Below are positions 11,279 to 20,945 of a stretch of 64,000 nt of DNA, piece by piece. This stretch comes from Sphingomonas sp. Leaf67 (GTDB taxonomy: Bacteria > Pseudomonadota > Alphaproteobacteria > Sphingomonadales > Sphingomonadaceae): the NCBI RefSeq assembly GCF_001421965.1, contig NZ_LMLP01000023.1:1-64000 (forward strand), in the 5' to 3' direction. Each line of letters begins with the position of its first letter. The stretch's first letter is position 1. The position numbers and the translations under genes are program-made. A model generated the notes under the pieces. The model saw only the letters and a list, made by a program, of their open reading frames with translations. It did not search any database and was not told where the DNA came from.

Positions 11279-11863
11279 ATGGCGACTGACGACGATCAGC
11301 ACGTACCCGCAGGCGGCGCGACCGCGCTGGACGGCGGGCCGGACAACCCCCGCAGGCGCGACTATCTGTCGATCGGCGCGGTGGCATTCGCCGGGGTCGG
11401 CGCGGGCGTGATCGCGCTGCCGCTCATCAACCAGATGTCGCCCGCCGCCGATACGCTGGCGCTGTCGACGACCGAGATCGACCTGTCGGCGATCGAGCCG
11501 GGACAGGCGATCAAGGCCAGTTTCCGCAAGCAGCCGCTGTTCGTGCGCAACCTGACGCCCAAGGAAATCGCCGAGGCGAACGCGGTATCGCTCGCCGATC
11601 TGCGCGATCCGCAGACGCTGGCTGAGCGGACCAAGACCGGCAAGAACAACTGGCTCATCACGCTGGGCGTCTGCACGCACCTGGGCTGCGTGCCGCTGGG
11701 CGCGGGCGAGGGTGAGAACAAGGGGCCGTTCGGCGGCTATTTCTGCCCGTGCCACGGGTCGGCCTATGACACGGCCGGTCGCATCCGGCAGGGGCCCGCG
11801 CCGCAGAACCTGCACGTTCCCGAATATGCATTCACGTCCGACACCGTCGTGACGGTCGGCTGA
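11279..11863 (+). CDS. petA: Ubiquinol-cytochrome c reductase Rieske iron-sulfur subunit
   Basis: This is the [2Fe-2S] subunit of the respiratory bc1 complex, moving electrons from ubiquinol to cytochrome c1. The 194 residues have a Tat-type N-terminus ([15 protein letters not shown]) that serves as the single membrane anchor. The cluster-binding boxes CTHLGC and CPCHGS lie in the C-terminal third, and both Cys-His pairs are intact. It is first in the petABC operon, 10 bases before petB. The 248-base gap to the divergent cyclophilin gene probably holds the operon promoter. Confidence 0.97.
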   Translation: MATDDDQHVPAGGATALDGGPDNPRRRDYLSIGAVAFAGVGAGVIALPLINQMSPAADTLALSTTEIDLSAIEPGQAIKASFRKQPLFVRNLTPKEIAEANAVSLADLRDPQTLAERTKTGKNNWLITLGVCTHLGCVPLGAGEGENKGPFGGYFCPCHGSAYDTAGRIRQGPAPQNLHVPEYAFTSDTVVTVG

Positions 11864-11873
11864 GGAGAGAGTC

Positions 11874-13199
11874 ATGAGCTTCCCCTGGGCCAAGCATTAC
11901 GAACCGAAACAGCCGCTGATGCGCTGGCTGGACGAGAAGCTGCCGCTTCCCCGGTTGGTCTATAACGCGGTCGGTGCCGGTTATCCGGTGCCGCGCAACC
12001 TCAATTATTTCTGGAACTTCGGCGTGCTCGCCGGCGCGGCGCTGGCGGTGCAGATCATCACCGGCATCGTGCTCGCCATGCATTATGCGGCGAACGGCGC
12101 GGTAGCGTTCGATTCGGTCGAGCGGATCATGCGCGACGTGCCGTCGGGCTGGTTCCTGCGCTATGCCCATGCGAACGGCGCGTCGATGTTCTTCATCGTC
12201 GTCTACACGCACATCTCGCGCGGCATCTATTACGGGTCGTACAAGGCACCGCGCGAAATGGTGTGGCTGCTCGGCGTCGTCATCTTCCTGCTGATGATGG
12301 CGACGGCGTTCATGGGCTATGTGCTCCCTTGGGGGCAGATGAGCTTCTGGGGCGCGCAGGTCATCACCGGGTTCTTCTCGGCGATCCCGGGCGTGGGCGA
12401 AACGATCCGCGTTTGGCTGCTGGGTGGCTATGCGCCGGACAATGCCGCGCTCAACCGCTTCTTCTCGCTCCATTATCTGATGCCGTTCGTGATCGCGGGC
12501 GTCATCGTCCTGCACATCTGGGCGCTGCACATTCCGGGGTCGAACAACCCGACCGGCGTCGAGGTGAAGGGACCGCAGGATACCGTGCCGTTCCACCCCT
12601 ATTACACCGCCAAGGACGGGTTCGGGCTCGGCATCTTCCTGATCGTGTTCGCGTCGCTGATCTTCTTCGCGCCGAACCTGCTCGGCCACCCGGACAATTA
12701 CATCCCGGCCAACCCGCTCTCGACGCCGGCGCACATCGTGCCCGAATGGTATTTCCTGCCCTTCTACGCGATCCTGAAGGCGTTCACCGTCGACTTCATC
12801 CTGCCCGCGAAGCTGTGGGGCGTGCTGGCGATGTTCGGCTCGATCCTGCTGCTGTTCTTCCTGCCGTGGCTCGACAAGTCACCGGTGAAGTCGGCCAATT
12901 ACCGTCCGACCTATCGCCTGTTCCTGATCGTGCTGCTGGTCGACGTGCTGGTGCTCGGCTATCTGGGCGGTGCGGAGGCGACGCCGGTCACGGTGCTGCT
13001 CAGCCAGATCGCGGCAGGCTATTATTTCGCCCATTTCCTCGTCGTCCTGCCGATCGTGTCGGCGATGGAGCGGCCGCGGCCGCTGCCCAATTCGATCACC
13101 GAAGCGGTGCTGAAGGGCGAAGGCGGCACGTCGCCCGCGCAGACCGCCGCCCATGGGTCCGTCCTTCCGGGGCACAACAGCCCGGCCGCGGCCGAGTAA
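11874..13199 (+). CDS. petB: Cytochrome b of the bc1 complex
   Basis: This is the integral membrane subunit with two b haems and the two quinone sites. The 441 residues are normal for an alphaproteobacterial form. The N-terminal NYFWNFG block, the [14 protein letters not shown]o-site region, the [12 protein letters not shown] motif (PEWY closes the Qo site) and multiple hydrophobic helices are all present. Haem-ligand histidines fall in helices 2 and 4. GGAGAG before the ATG at 11874 is a good ribosome-binding site. The gene is followed 10 bases later by petC. Confidence 0.98.
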   Translation: MSFPWAKHYEPKQPLMRWLDEKLPLPRLVYNAVGAGYPVPRNLNYFWNFGVLAGAALAVQIITGIVLAMHYAANGAVAFDSVERIMRDVPSGWFLRYAHANGASMFFIVVYTHISRGIYYGSYKAPREMVWLLGVVIFLLMMATAFMGYVLPWGQMSFWGAQVITGFFSAIPGVGETIRVWLLGGYAPDNAALNRFFSLHYLMPFVIAGVIVLHIWALHIPGSNNPTGVEVKGPQDTVPFHPYYTAKDGFGLGIFLIVFASLIFFAPNLLGHPDNYIPANPLSTPAHIVPEWYFLPFYAILKAFTVDFILPAKLWGVLAMFGSILLLFFLPWLDKSPVKSANYRPTYRLFLIVLLVDVLVLGYLGGAEATPVTVLLSQIAAGYYFAHFLVVLPIVSAMERPRPLPNSITEAVLKGEGGTSPAQTAAHGSVLPGHNSPAAAE

Positions 13200-13209
13200 G
13201 GGAACCACG

Positions 13210-14076
13210 ATGCTCTCCTTCGCTTCCCGTTTTCTCGCCCGCAACCTCAACCTCGTCGTCGGCGCGGGCTTTCTGTTCGCGCTGCTGCTCGGTGTCATTT
13301 CGACCGTCAGCGGCATGATCAACGACACGCCGGTCCATTCCGCCGAGCACGAGTTCCACCTGAAGCCGCGCGACGCCGGGCTGCAATCGGCGGGGCTGTT
13401 CGGCACCTTCGACAACCAGCAGCTGCAGCGCGGGTTTCAGGTCTACAAGGAAGTCTGCTCGGCGTGCCATTCGCTGCGGCTGGTGTCGTTCCGCGACCTT
13501 CAGGCGCTTGGCTATGACGAGGGTCAGGTCAAGACGATCGCCACCGATTGGGCGATCGAACAGCCGAGCGTAAATCCGGAAACGGGCGAGCCGGCGACGC
13601 GCAAGAACCTGCCGTCCGATCGTTTCCCGCTGGTCTTCGCCAACGACGTCGCCGCGCGCGCCGCCAACAACAATGCGGTGCCGCCCGACCTGTCGCTGAT
13701 GACCAAGGCGCGCGACGACGGTTCGGATTACGTCTATTCGCTGCTGACCGGCTATAGCGCGCAGCCCGCCGATCTGCTCCGCAAATTCCCCGAGGCCAAG
13801 ACGCCCGAGGGCCTGCATTTCAACCGCTATTTCGCGACGCTGAACCTCGCCATGGCACCGCCGCTGACCGCGAACGATCAGGTCCAGTATCAGGACGGTA
13901 CCCGCGCGACCGTCGACCAGATGGCGAAGGACGTCGCGGCGTTCCTGACATGGACGGCCGAGCCGAACCTGCAAAAGCGTCACACCTGGGGTCTGGCGAC
14001 GGTCATCTTCCTGCTGATCTTCACCGGCCTCGCGTTCGGCGCGTATCGCAACATCTGGCGGGGCATGAAGCATTGA
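13210..14076 (+). CDS. petC: Cytochrome c1
   Basis: Cytochrome c1 is the bc1 subunit that passes electrons to soluble cytochrome c. The 288 residues begin with a membrane-targeting segment. The haem c motif CSACH lies about 80 residues in, and NLAMAPPL contains the axial methionine. A C-terminal anchor helix (LATVIFLLIFTGLAFGAY) precedes a short cytoplasmic tail. The ATG at 13210 follows AAGGGA. The stop overlaps the TTG start of apt. Confidence 0.97.
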   Translation: MLSFASRFLARNLNLVVGAGFLFALLLGVISTVSGMINDTPVHSAEHEFHLKPRDAGLQSAGLFGTFDNQQLQRGFQVYKEVCSACHSLRLVSFRDLQALGYDEGQVKTIATDWAIEQPSVNPETGEPATRKNLPSDRFPLVFANDVAARAANNNAVPPDLSLMTKARDDGSDYVYSLLTGYSAQPADLLRKFPEAKTPEGLHFNRYFATLNLAMAPPLTANDQVQYQDGTRATVDQMAKDVAAFLTWTAEPNLQKRHTWGLATVIFLLIFTGLAFGAYRNIWRGMKH

Positions 14077-14624
14077 TCGTTGCGGATGACGTCGGGGTCG
14101 ATGCGATCGCCCGGCGCATCCGCACCATCCCCGATTTCCCCAAACCCGGCATCCGGTTTCGCGACATCACGACGCTGATCCTCGATCCGGAAGGATTGCG
14201 CCTCGCCGTCGATGGCATGGTCGCGGCGGTGAACGGCCCGATCGATCTGGTCGCGGGGATCGAGGCGCGGGGATTCGTCTTCGCCCCTGCCGTCGCGCTC
14301 GCGCTGGGCGCGGGGGTGTTGCTGATCCGCAAGGACGGCAAGCTGCCCGGCGCGACGATCGCCGAGGACTATGCCCTCGAATACGGCACCGACCGCATCG
14401 CCATCCACGCCGATGCCTGCGCCCCCGGCGCGCGGGTGTTGCTGATCGACGATCTGATCGCGACTGGGGGCACGGCGCGCGCGGCGGTGCGGCTGCTGCG
14501 CAAGGCCGGGGCGAGCGTCGAACAGGCGTTGTTCGCGATCGACCTGCCCGATCTGGGTGGGGCGGCGGCGTTGCGCGCGGACGGGATCGGGGTGTCGGCG
14601 CTGGTGGCGTTCCCGGGGGAGTAG
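14073..14624 (+). CDS. apt: Adenine phosphoribosyltransferase
   Basis: Apt makes AMP from adenine and PRPP in purine salvage. The 183 residues are full length, with IPDFPKPGIRFRDIT at the N-terminus, a substrate-loop region around IEARGF, and the PRPP-binding motif VLLIDDLIATGGTA near residue 130. No ATG is available before the conserved start. The TTG at 14073 overlaps the petC TGA as TTGA, which suggests translational coupling to the respiratory operon. The 3' end is followed by a palindromic repeat. Confidence 0.93.
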   Translation: MIVADDVGVDAIARRIRTIPDFPKPGIRFRDITTLILDPEGLRLAVDGMVAAVNGPIDLVAGIEARGFVFAPAVALALGAGVLLIRKDGKLPGATIAEDYALEYGTDRIAIHADACAPGARVLLIDDLIATGGTARAAVRLLRKAGASVEQALFAIDLPDLGGAAALRADGIGVSALVAFPGE

Positions 14625-14665
14625 GCCGGTTTCGGGAGGGGCCGCAAACCGCTTCTGCTGATTCG

Positions 14666-14756
14666 CCCTCGCCCTTCCCACCCGGCGCCGCCGGACGTGC
14701 TCTCCCCTCTCCCGACGGGAGAGGGAGGGAGCGGCAAAGCCGCGGAAGGGTGAGGG
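14666..14756. repeat. REP-like nested palindrome
   Basis: Outer arms CCCTCGCCCTTCC (14666-14678) and GGAAGGGTGAGGG (14744-14756) are nearly perfect inverted repeats. Inside are a 10-bp hairpin at 14705-14725 (CCCTCTCCCG / CGGGAGAGGG) and a 5-bp hairpin at 14731-14743. It lies between the convergent apt and hisF genes and may also stop transcription from both sides. Confidence 0.75.
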
Positions 14757-14789
14757 TGAACTGACTAAGGGGTTGAAGGCGCGGGCCGC

Positions 14790-15560
14790 CTATCCCCGCG
14801 CAGGTGACCGCACCGGTACCCCCGCCGCGGCCAGTGCGGCATGTGCATCGGCCACCGACGCTTCGCCGAAATGGAAGATCGACGCCGCCAGCACTGCGCT
14901 GGCATGCCCCTCGATCACTCCCGCGACCAGATGGTCGAGCGTACCCACCCCGCCCGAGGCGACGACCGGCACCGATACCGCATCGGCGATGGTGCGGATC
15001 AGGTCGAGGTCATAGCCGTCGCGCGTCCCGTCACGGTCCATCGACGTGACCAGCAACTCGCCCGCGCCCAGCGACGCCAGCTTCAGCGCATGTTCGACCG
15101 CGTCGATGCCGGTCGCGCGGCGGCCGCCATGGGTGAACACTTCCCAGCGGCCATCGCTGCGCCGCGCATCGACCGAGGCGGTGACGCACTGGCTGCCGAA
15201 GCGGTCGGCGATGTCGGCGACCAGTTCGGGCCGGGCGACAGCAGCGGAATTGACCGCGACCTTGTCCGCCCCGGCCAGCAGCAGCGCGCGTGCATCGTCG
15301 GGCGAGCGGACGCCACCACCGACGGTCAGCGGCATGAAGCATACCTCTGCGGTCCGCCGGACCACGTCGATGATCGTGTCGCGACCCTCATGACTCGCGC
15401 CGATGTCGAGGAAGGTCAGCTCGTCGGCGCCCGCCGCATCATAGGCACGCGCCTGTTCGACCGGATCGCCGGCATCGCGCAGTTCGACGAAATTGACGCC
15501 CTTCACCACCCGCCCGGCATGGACGTCGAGACAGGGGATCACCCGCGCCCGGACGGTCAT
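14790..15560 (-). CDS. hisF: Imidazole glycerol phosphate synthase cyclase subunit HisF
   Basis: HisF uses ammonia delivered by HisH to convert PRFAR to imidazole glycerol phosphate and AICAR. It is a full-length 256-residue (beta/alpha)8 barrel. The catalytic Asp is in the N-terminal [16 protein letters not shown], and the second in [13 protein letters not shown] near residue 170. The phosphate-binding GGGVRS and ASGGVG are intact. The start overlaps the hisA stop by four bases. It is the last gene of the his cluster in this window; hisE and hisI do not follow. Confidence 0.98.
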   Translation of the reverse strand: MTVRARVIPCLDVHAGRVVKGVNFVELRDAGDPVEQARAYDAAGADELTFLDIGASHEGRDTIIDVVRRTAEVCFMPLTVGGGVRSPDDARALLLAGADKVAVNSAAVARPELVADIADRFGSQCVTASVDARRSDGRWEVFTHGGRRATGIDAVEHALKLASLGAGELLVTSMDRDGTRDGYDLDLIRTIADAVSVPVVASGGVGTLDHLVAGVIEGHASAVLAASIFHFGEASVADAHAALAAAGVPVRSPARG

Positions 15561-16285
15561 GCGCTGGCGACCCGGATCGCTTCGGCCAGGTCGAGGCGAC
15601 CGTCGTACAGCGCGCGGCCGGTGATGACGCCCTCAATGCCGGGCTTGCCCTTCAGCGCGTGAATGTCCTCGATCCCCGCCACCCCGCCGCTGGCGATGAC
15701 CGGGATCGACACGGCAGCAGCCAGCGCGGCGGTCGCCTCGACATTGCAGCCCTTCAGCATCCCGTCGCGGCCGACATCGGTGAACAGAACGGCGGCAACA
15801 CCGGCATCCTCGAACCGGCGGGCAAGGTCGGTGACCGAGACGGTCGACACATCGGCCCAGCCGCGCGTCGCGACCATGCCGTCCCACGCGTCGACCGCGA
15901 CGACGACCTGCCCCGGACAGGCGGCGGCGGCCTCGCGGACGAAGTCGGGGTTTTCGAGCGCGGCGGTGCCGATAACGACCCGCGCGACGCCCAGATCGAT
16001 CCAGCGATCGACATTGGCGCGGTTGCGGATGCCGCCACCCAATTGCACCCGACCCGGAAACGCCCGCAGGATCGCGGCGACCGCATCGCCATTGACCGAC
16101 TGGCCCGCGAACGCCCCGTCGAGGTCGACGACATGCAGGTGATCCGCCCCGGCGTCGGCGAACAGCCGCGCCTGCTGCGCCGGATCGTCGCCATACACGG
16201 TGGCGCGGTCCATATCGCCCTCTGCCAGACGGACGACCTGCCCGCCCTTCAGGTCGATGGCGGGGAAGACGATCAAGGACGCCAT
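15557..16285 (-). CDS. hisA: ProFAR isomerase HisA
   Basis: HisA opens the ribose ring of ProFAR to give PRFAR, the fourth step of histidine synthesis. The 242-residue barrel begins [14 protein letters not shown] with the catalytic Asp. A second catalytic Asp is in [10 protein letters not shown]. The phosphate sites GGGIRN and ASGGVAG are present. It overlaps hisH by 13 bases and hisF by 4, so the three are translationally coupled. Confidence 0.98.
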   Translation of the reverse strand: MASLIVFPAIDLKGGQVVRLAEGDMDRATVYGDDPAQQARLFADAGADHLHVVDLDGAFAGQSVNGDAVAAILRAFPGRVQLGGGIRNRANVDRWIDLGVARVVIGTAALENPDFVREAAAACPGQVVVAVDAWDGMVATRGWADVSTVSVTDLARRFEDAGVAAVLFTDVGRDGMLKGCNVEATAALAAAVSIPVIASGGVAGIEDIHALKGKPGIEGVITGRALYDGRLDLAEAIRVASA

Positions 16286-16872
16286 TCGAGGAACCTCTCC
16301 AGCAGCGCGATGCCATAGCGCTGGCTCTTTTCGGGGTGGAACTGCACGCCCAGCAGATTGTCGCGGCCGATCGCCGCCGTCACCGGGCCGCCATGGTCGG
16401 TGGTGGCCAGCACCTGATCGCCATCGAACGCATAGCTGTGCAGGAAATACGCCTCACCCGGCACCAGCAGCGGATGCTCGCAGCAAGGCACGACATCGTT
16501 CCAGCCCATATGCGGCACGGTGATGCCGGGCGACGCGGGCAGGCGGCGGACGGTGCCGTCGATCCAGCCCAGTCCCGCGTGCACGCCGAACTCCTCACCG
16601 GTGACGGCAAGCAACTGCATGCCGACACAGACGCCGAGGAACGGCACGCCGCCGTCCAGCGCCCGCTCGCGCATCGCATCGACCATGCCCGGAATCGCGG
16701 TCAGGCCGTTCATACAGGCCGCGAACGCGCCGACCCCGGGCAGGACGATGCGGTCGGCGCTCCGCACCGCTTCCGGATCGGCGGTGATCGACAGGTCCGA
16801 CGCGCCCGCCGCCTTCAGCGCATTGGCGACCGAATGGAGATTGCCCGCGCCGTAATCGATCAGTGCGATCAA
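16273..16872 (-). CDS. hisH: Imidazole glycerol phosphate synthase glutaminase subunit HisH
   Basis: HisH is the class I glutamine amidotransferase that feeds ammonia to HisF. The 199 residues contain the nucleophile in [10 protein letters not shown] and the His-Glu pair in QFHPEKSQ near the C-terminus. The conserved IDYGAGN start requires initiation at TTG 16872, which overlaps the TGA of the YciI-like gene. A longer reading to 17079 is an overlap in another frame and lacks similarity. Confidence 0.96.
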   Translation of the reverse strand: MIALIDYGAGNLHSVANALKAAGASDLSITADPEAVRSADRIVLPGVGAFAACMNGLTAIPGMVDAMRERALDGGVPFLGVCVGMQLLAVTGEEFGVHAGLGWIDGTVRRLPASPGITVPHMGWNDVVPCCEHPLLVPGEAYFLHSYAFDGDQVLATTDHGGPVTAAIGRDNLLGVQFHPEKSQRYGIALLERFLEWRP

Positions 16873-17174
16873 AACAGGTCGCCGATCTGGTCCATCGCCA
16901 GCGTCATGGTAAAGGCGACGATCTCGACCGTCGCGACGCCGTTCACGACGAACGGGTCGGTTTCCGCCACCGCGCGCACCGCATCCGCTTCGCCGCGGAA
17001 CAGCAGCACGCCGCCGGTCGGCGGATTGCGACGCCCGGCGAGCAGCATGACACCCTCGTCCATCGCCTTTTTGATCCATGCGACATGCGCGTCGCGGTGG
17101 ACATCGACCTCGTCGAGCGGCTTCACATAGGTGAGCATCGCGAGGCTCATCGGCTGCATCGGACGGGTCACCAT
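16869..17174 (-). CDS. YciI-like protein in the his cluster
   Basis: This 101-residue protein is of the YciI-like dimeric alpha-beta barrel family. Visible features are HRDAHVAWIKKAMDEG (the family His and following helix), a central GGVLLFRG strand and AETDPFVVNG, which contains the typical DPF motif. No function is established for this position. Its start is 2 bases from the hisB stop and its own stop overlaps hisH, so it is translated as part of the his operon. A role linked to histidine intermediates is inference. Confidence 0.85.
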   Translation of the reverse strand: MVTRPMQPMSLAMLTYVKPLDEVDVHRDAHVAWIKKAMDEGVMLLAGRRNPPTGGVLLFRGEADAVRAVAETDPFVVNGVATVEIVAFTMTLAMDQIGDLF

Positions 17175-17175
17175 G

Positions 17176-17763
17176 TCACAACACTCCCTTGGTCGAGGGG
17201 ATGGCATCGCTCTTGCGCGGATCGATCTCGGTCGCGGTGCGCAGGGCGCGGGCCAATCCCTTGAAGATGCTTTCGGCGATATGATGGTTGTTGGTGCCGT
17301 ACAACGTCTCGACATGCAGCGTGATGCCAGCGGCCTGTGCGAAGCTGTGGCAGAAATGGCCGAACATCTCGGTATCCATCGTTCCGAGTTGTGCCTGGGT
17401 GAACGCCACCTTCCATACCAGCCACGGCCGTCCCGAAATGTCGAGCGCGACGCGCGTCAGCGTCTCGTCCATCGGTGACAGGGCGTCGCCATAGCGGCGG
17501 ATGCCGCGCTTGTCGCCCAGCGCCCTCGCAAAGGCTTCGCCGATCGCGATGCCGGTATCCTCGACGGTATGGTGCGCGTCGATATGCAGGTCGCCGATCG
17601 TCCGCACGGTCAGGTCGATCAGCGAATGGCGGCTCAGCTGTTCGAGCATATGGTCGAAAAATCCGACGCCGGTCGACACGTCATAGGTGCCGGTGCCGTC
17701 GAGATTGACCGTGACGTCGATCGACGTCTCGCTGGTCTTGCGGGCGATGGTGGCGGTGCGCAT
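17176..17763 (-). CDS. hisB: Imidazoleglycerol-phosphate dehydratase HisB
   Basis: HisB dehydrates imidazole glycerol phosphate. It is the 195-residue monofunctional form without the phosphatase domain. Metal-binding motifs are intact: [19 protein letters not shown] and [12 protein letters not shown]. The ATG at 17763 is preferred; an ATG at 17775 would add four residues. It is first in the cluster order hisB, YciI-like, hisH, hisA, hisF. The 81-base gap to the divergent sspB-like gene probably holds both promoters. Confidence 0.97.
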   Translation of the reverse strand: MRTATIARKTSETSIDVTVNLDGTGTYDVSTGVGFFDHMLEQLSRHSLIDLTVRTIGDLHIDAHHTVEDTGIAIGEAFARALGDKRGIRRYGDALSPMDETLTRVALDISGRPWLVWKVAFTQAQLGTMDTEMFGHFCHSFAQAAGITLHVETLYGTNNHHIAESIFKGLARALRTATEIDPRKSDAIPSTKGVL

Positions 17764-17844
17764 GTGCGGTTCCATAGCGCTTGGCGTGGCCCATGCAACG
17801 CAACGAATCTTGACGGGCGGGCAAACGCCGCTAACCCAAGGCCC

Positions 17845-18327
17845 ATGAACCAGCCCGTCGCCGACAGCCTGATCCCGTATGACGAGATCGTCCAGGAAGC
17901 CTTGCGCGCCGTCGTCGGCCGCGTGCTCGGGCAGGTCTCCGCCACCGGCGCGCTGCCCGGCGAGCATCATTTCTACATCACGTTCAAGACGCAGGCCCCC
18001 GGCGTCGACATCCCCCGGCGGCTGATCGAACGGTTCCCGGACGAGATGACGATCGTCATCCAGCATCGTTTCTGGGACCTGACCGTCGATGCCGAACGAT
18101 TTTCGGTAGGGTTGAGCTTCGGCGGCATCCCGTCGACGCTGGTCATCCCCTTTGCCGCGATCACCGGTTTTCACGATCCGGCGGTCAATTTCGAACTGCG
18201 CTTTCAGGCGAATGACGAACCGGGCGACGAGCCCGAACCGCATGATCCGCCCGAAAACGATGCGCCGATCGCCACCAGCGAGGACGGATCGAACGTCGTG
18301 GCGGTGGACTTCAAGCGCAAGAAGTGA
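17845..18327 (+). CDS. sspB: SspB-family ClpXP adaptor
   Basis: This 160-residue protein matches the alphaproteobacterial SspB family, which tethers ssrA-tagged proteins to ClpX for degradation. The core is [26 protein letters not shown] and [16 protein letters not shown]. An acidic disordered linker then leads to the short C-terminal [10 protein letters not shown], the likely ClpX-docking tail. Its stop overlaps the GTG start of the following acetyltransferase. Confidence 0.92.
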   Translation: MNQPVADSLIPYDEIVQEALRAVVGRVLGQVSATGALPGEHHFYITFKTQAPGVDIPRRLIERFPDEMTIVIQHRFWDLTVDAERFSVGLSFGGIPSTLVIPFAAITGFHDPAVNFELRFQANDEPGDEPEPHDPPENDAPIATSEDGSNVVAVDFKRKK

Positions 18328-18740
18328 CGGTCGAGGTCGTCGCGAATCCCGGAGAGGGCGAGCGCGAGGCGATCCTGCGCATCCTGTCCGCGCATAACGA
18401 TGCCGCGGTCGGGCCGACCGAACGACGGCAGGTTGCGATCGTGGTCCGCGACGATGCGGGCACGATCACCGGCGGGCTGTGGGGCAAGATCGGCTATCGC
18501 TGGCTGTTCGTCGAGTTTCTGGCGGTGTCACCGGCGTCGAAGGGGCAGGGGATCGGCCGCGACCTGATGCAGCGGGCCGAGGAACTGGCGCGCGCGGCGG
18601 ATTGCATCGGCATCTGGCTCGACACGTTCAGCTTTCAGGCGCGCGGCTTCTACGAGAAGCTGGGCTTCGGCCATTTCGGCACGATCGACGATTTCCCGCC
18701 GGGCCATGCGCGCTTCTTCCTGTCGAAACGGATCGACTGA
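18324..18740 (+). CDS. GNAT-family N-acetyltransferase
   Basis: This 138-residue protein has the GNAT fold. The acetyl-CoA site is [15 protein letters not shown] near residue 75, and the C-terminal block RGFYEKLGF is typical. It probably acetylates a small molecule or amine, but the substrate cannot be read from the sequence. The GTG start forms a GTGA overlap with sspB. fumC follows 22 bases after its stop. Confidence 0.9.
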   Translation: MTVEVVANPGEGEREAILRILSAHNDAAVGPTERRQVAIVVRDDAGTITGGLWGKIGYRWLFVEFLAVSPASKGQGIGRDLMQRAEELARAADCIGIWLDTFSFQARGFYEKLGFGHFGTIDDFPPGHARFFLSKRID

Positions 18741-18762
18741 CGCGCCCGCGGGTTTTTGGGTG

Positions 18763-20148
18763 ATGACCGATACCCGTACCGAAACCGACTCGATCGGCGC
18801 GATCGAGGTTCCCGCCGACGCCTATTGGGGCGCGCAGACCGAACGATCGATCGAGAATTTCCCCTTCCCGCCGTCCGAACGGATGCCGATCGGCATCGTT
18901 CATGCGCTGGCCATCGTGAAGCAGGCGGCGGCACGGGTGAACCGGGCGCATGGTCTGGAGGGCAGCATCGCCGATGCCATCGAGGCAGCGGCGGGCGAGG
19001 TGATTGCGGGCAAGCTCGACGATCAATTCCCGCTGGTCATCTGGCAGACCGGCAGCGGTACCCAGTCGAACATGAACGCCAACGAAGTGATCGCCGGGCG
19101 CGCCAACGAAGCGCTGACCGGCAAACGCGGTGGCAAGTCGCCGGTCCATCCCAACGATCACGTCAACAAGGGGCAGTCATCGAACGACAGCTTCCCGACC
19201 GCGCTGCACGTCGCGGCGGTCGTCGCGCTGAACCGCGACCTGATCCCGGCGCTCGACCGGCTGGCGGACTCGCTGGAGGCAAAGGCGAAGGACTGGACCG
19301 ATATCGTCAAGATCGGGCGCACCCATTTGCAGGATGCGACGCCGCTGACGCTGGGGCAGGAATTTTCGGGGTATGTCGCGCAGTTGCACGATGCGAAGCG
19401 GCGGTTGGAGGCGGCGGAGGGGGATCTGCTCCGCCTCGCACAGGGGGGTACGGCGGTCGGCACCGGCCTGAACGCCGCGCCCGGTTTCGCCGAAGCGATT
19501 GCTGCGGAGATTACCGCGATCACCGGCCACGCCTTCGTCACCGCACCCAACAAGTTCGAGGCGTTGGCGTCGAACGACCCGCTGGTCCAGCTGTCGGGCA
19601 CGCTCAATACGCTGGCGGTCGCGTTGACGAAGATCGCCAACGACATCCGGTTGCTGGGGTCGGGACCACGCTCGGGGTTGGGCGAAATCGACCTGCCGGC
19701 GAACGAACCGGGCAGCTCGATCATGCCGGGCAAGGTCAATCCGACCCAGTGCGAAATGCTGACGATGGTGTCGGCGCAGGTCATCGGCAATCACCTGTCG
19801 GTAACGGTCGGCGGGATGCAGGGGCATCTGGAGCTGAATGTCTTCAAACCGCTGATCGGCGCGGCGGTGCTGCGGTCGATCGACCTGCTTAGCATAGGCA
19901 TGGCGAGTTTCGCCGAGCGGTGTATCGACGGGATCGAGCCGAACCGCGCGCGGATCGGCGAACTGGTCGAACGCTCGCTGATGCTGGTCACGGCACTCGC
20001 GCCCGAGATCGGCTATGACAACGCCGCCAAGATCGCCAAGCACGCCCATGCCGAGGGGCTGACGTTGCGCGAAGCCGGGCTGGCGATGGGGCTGGTCGAT
20101 GCGGCGACGTTCGATCGGCTGGTCCGGCCGGAGACGATGGTCGGATAG
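18763..20148 (+). CDS. fumC: Class II fumarate hydratase
   Basis: FumC interconverts fumarate and malate in the citric acid cycle. The 461 residues are full length. [28 protein letters not shown] and the superfamily signature [11 protein letters not shown] are intact, including the catalytic Ser of the flexible loop. The ATG at 18763 follows GTG; upstream frame extension is not conserved. The following 224 bases hold no gene; a consensus -10 box lies at 20351-20356. Confidence 0.98.
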   Translation: MTDTRTETDSIGAIEVPADAYWGAQTERSIENFPFPPSERMPIGIVHALAIVKQAAARVNRAHGLEGSIADAIEAAAGEVIAGKLDDQFPLVIWQTGSGTQSNMNANEVIAGRANEALTGKRGGKSPVHPNDHVNKGQSSNDSFPTALHVAAVVALNRDLIPALDRLADSLEAKAKDWTDIVKIGRTHLQDATPLTLGQEFSGYVAQLHDAKRRLEAAEGDLLRLAQGGTAVGTGLNAAPGFAEAIAAEITAITGHAFVTAPNKFEALASNDPLVQLSGTLNTLAVALTKIANDIRLLGSGPRSGLGEIDLPANEPGSSIMPGKVNPTQCEMLTMVSAQVIGNHLSVTVGGMQGHLELNVFKPLIGAAVLRSIDLLSIGMASFAERCIDGIEPNRARIGELVERSLMLVTALAPEIGYDNAAKIAKHAHAEGLTLREAGLAMGLVDAATFDRLVRPETMVG

Positions 20149-20350
20149 GGGCGATCGCTGTCCTACAAAGGCAGCCTGTGCCATGCCGTCGACCGGGCAT
20201 CGTTGCCCACGCTGTTTGACAAAGTGGTTCGGTGGCTTCGCGCAACGTCCGCACGCTGCGCGAGTGTGACTTTTGTGACCTTTGGCATCGGCCCATGGAT
20301 GGCGTCAGTATGTTGCACGGAACATCCCGGCCCTTCCCGCGCTGTAGATG

Positions 20351-20356
20351 TATAAT
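20351..20356 (+). promoter_or_regulatory. Consensus -10 box before the small membrane-protein pair
   Basis: An exact TATAAT lies 17 bases before the first small-gene start at 20373. No good -35 box is seen at 17 bases; TTGCAC at 20313 is too far and GGAAC at 20319 has no matching ECF -10. The region 20149-20350 contains nothing else recognisable. Confidence 0.4.
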
Positions 20357-20372
20357 CTTGGCGAGGGAAATC

Positions 20373-20591
20373 ATGGGTGCAACGACGATAGGGGCGCTGG
20401 TCGGTGCCGCGATCGACAAGATGAGTGGCGACGATGACTCGAGCGTCGATGGTGCTATCAAGGGTGCCATTGTCGTCAATGTCCTGAAAGTCGTGGTGCC
20501 CATCGCGATTACCTATGCTGTCGGCTGGGCCGTCTTGCGCGGCGCAGGTGAACTGAAGGCACAATTGTTCGAAACGGAGGATGCAGCATGA
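20373..20591 (+). CDS. Small glycine-rich membrane protein 1
   Basis: This 72-residue protein has no recognised function. It has the N-terminal motif TIGALVGAAID, an acidic SGDDDSSVDG stretch, GAIKGAIV and a hydrophobic segment of about 20 residues (VLKVVVPIAITYAVGWAVL) that probably spans the membrane. GAGG lies 7 bases before the ATG. It overlaps the next small gene by ATGA and shares its IGALVG start, suggesting an old duplication or a two-part membrane complex. Confidence 0.7.
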   Translation: MGATTIGALVGAAIDKMSGDDDSSVDGAIKGAIVVNVLKVVVPIAITYAVGWAVLRGAGELKAQLFETEDAA

Positions 20592-20794
20592 TCGGACGTA
20601 TTATCGGCGCACTGGTCGGGCGCGAGATGGATCGCCGCGACGGGCGTGGTGGCGCGAAGGGTGCGGCGATGGGCTGGGTCGCCGGCAGCGTAATGCGTCG
20701 CATGGGACCGCTCGGCATGATTCTTGGTGGCGGTTATGCCGCGAAAAAGGCTTATGATCGTCGCAAGACCGACAAGATACGGCGCGGCTACTGA
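20588..20794 (+). CDS. Small glycine-zipper protein 2
   Basis: This 68-residue basic protein has GxxxG-type spacing (IGALVGREMD, GAKGAAMGWVAG, GPLGMILGGGY) as in glycine-zipper membrane proteins, and ends in a Lys/Arg-rich tail. It has a strong GGAGGA site 7 bases before the ATG and overlaps the first small gene by four bases. Function unknown. Confidence 0.7.
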   Translation: MIGRIIGALVGREMDRRDGRGGAKGAAMGWVAGSVMRRMGPLGMILGGGYAAKKAYDRRKTDKIRRGY

Positions 20795-20883
20795 GAATGT
20801 TTTAGAGCCTGTCGGTGGCGGAGGCGATATCCGCCCTGCTTGCCGGTTTGGCGCGCAATCCACAATTTACGGATGACAGGAGA

Positions 20884-20907
20884 GGGGCGACGGGATTCCG
20901 TCGCCCC
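20884..20907. terminator. Perfect hairpin between small genes and gmk
   Basis: GGGGCGACGG and CCGTCGCCCC form a perfect 10-bp stem with a GATT loop, followed only by TTGAC. It may terminate the small-gene transcript or be a leader structure before gmk. The absence of a T-run makes factor-independent termination uncertain. Confidence 0.5.
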
Positions 20908-20945
20908 TTGACGTCGTGCGCCTGCACGCGCGATGAGGCCCCGCC

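Noticed and set aside
10338..11387. Longer 349-residue version of the cyclophilin
   Set aside because: The internal ATG at 11030 begins a proper signal peptide; upstream residues are unlike the family and would remove export.
14666..14756. Insertion sequence between apt and hisF
   Set aside because: Only nested hairpins of under 100 bases, with no transposase or target duplication.
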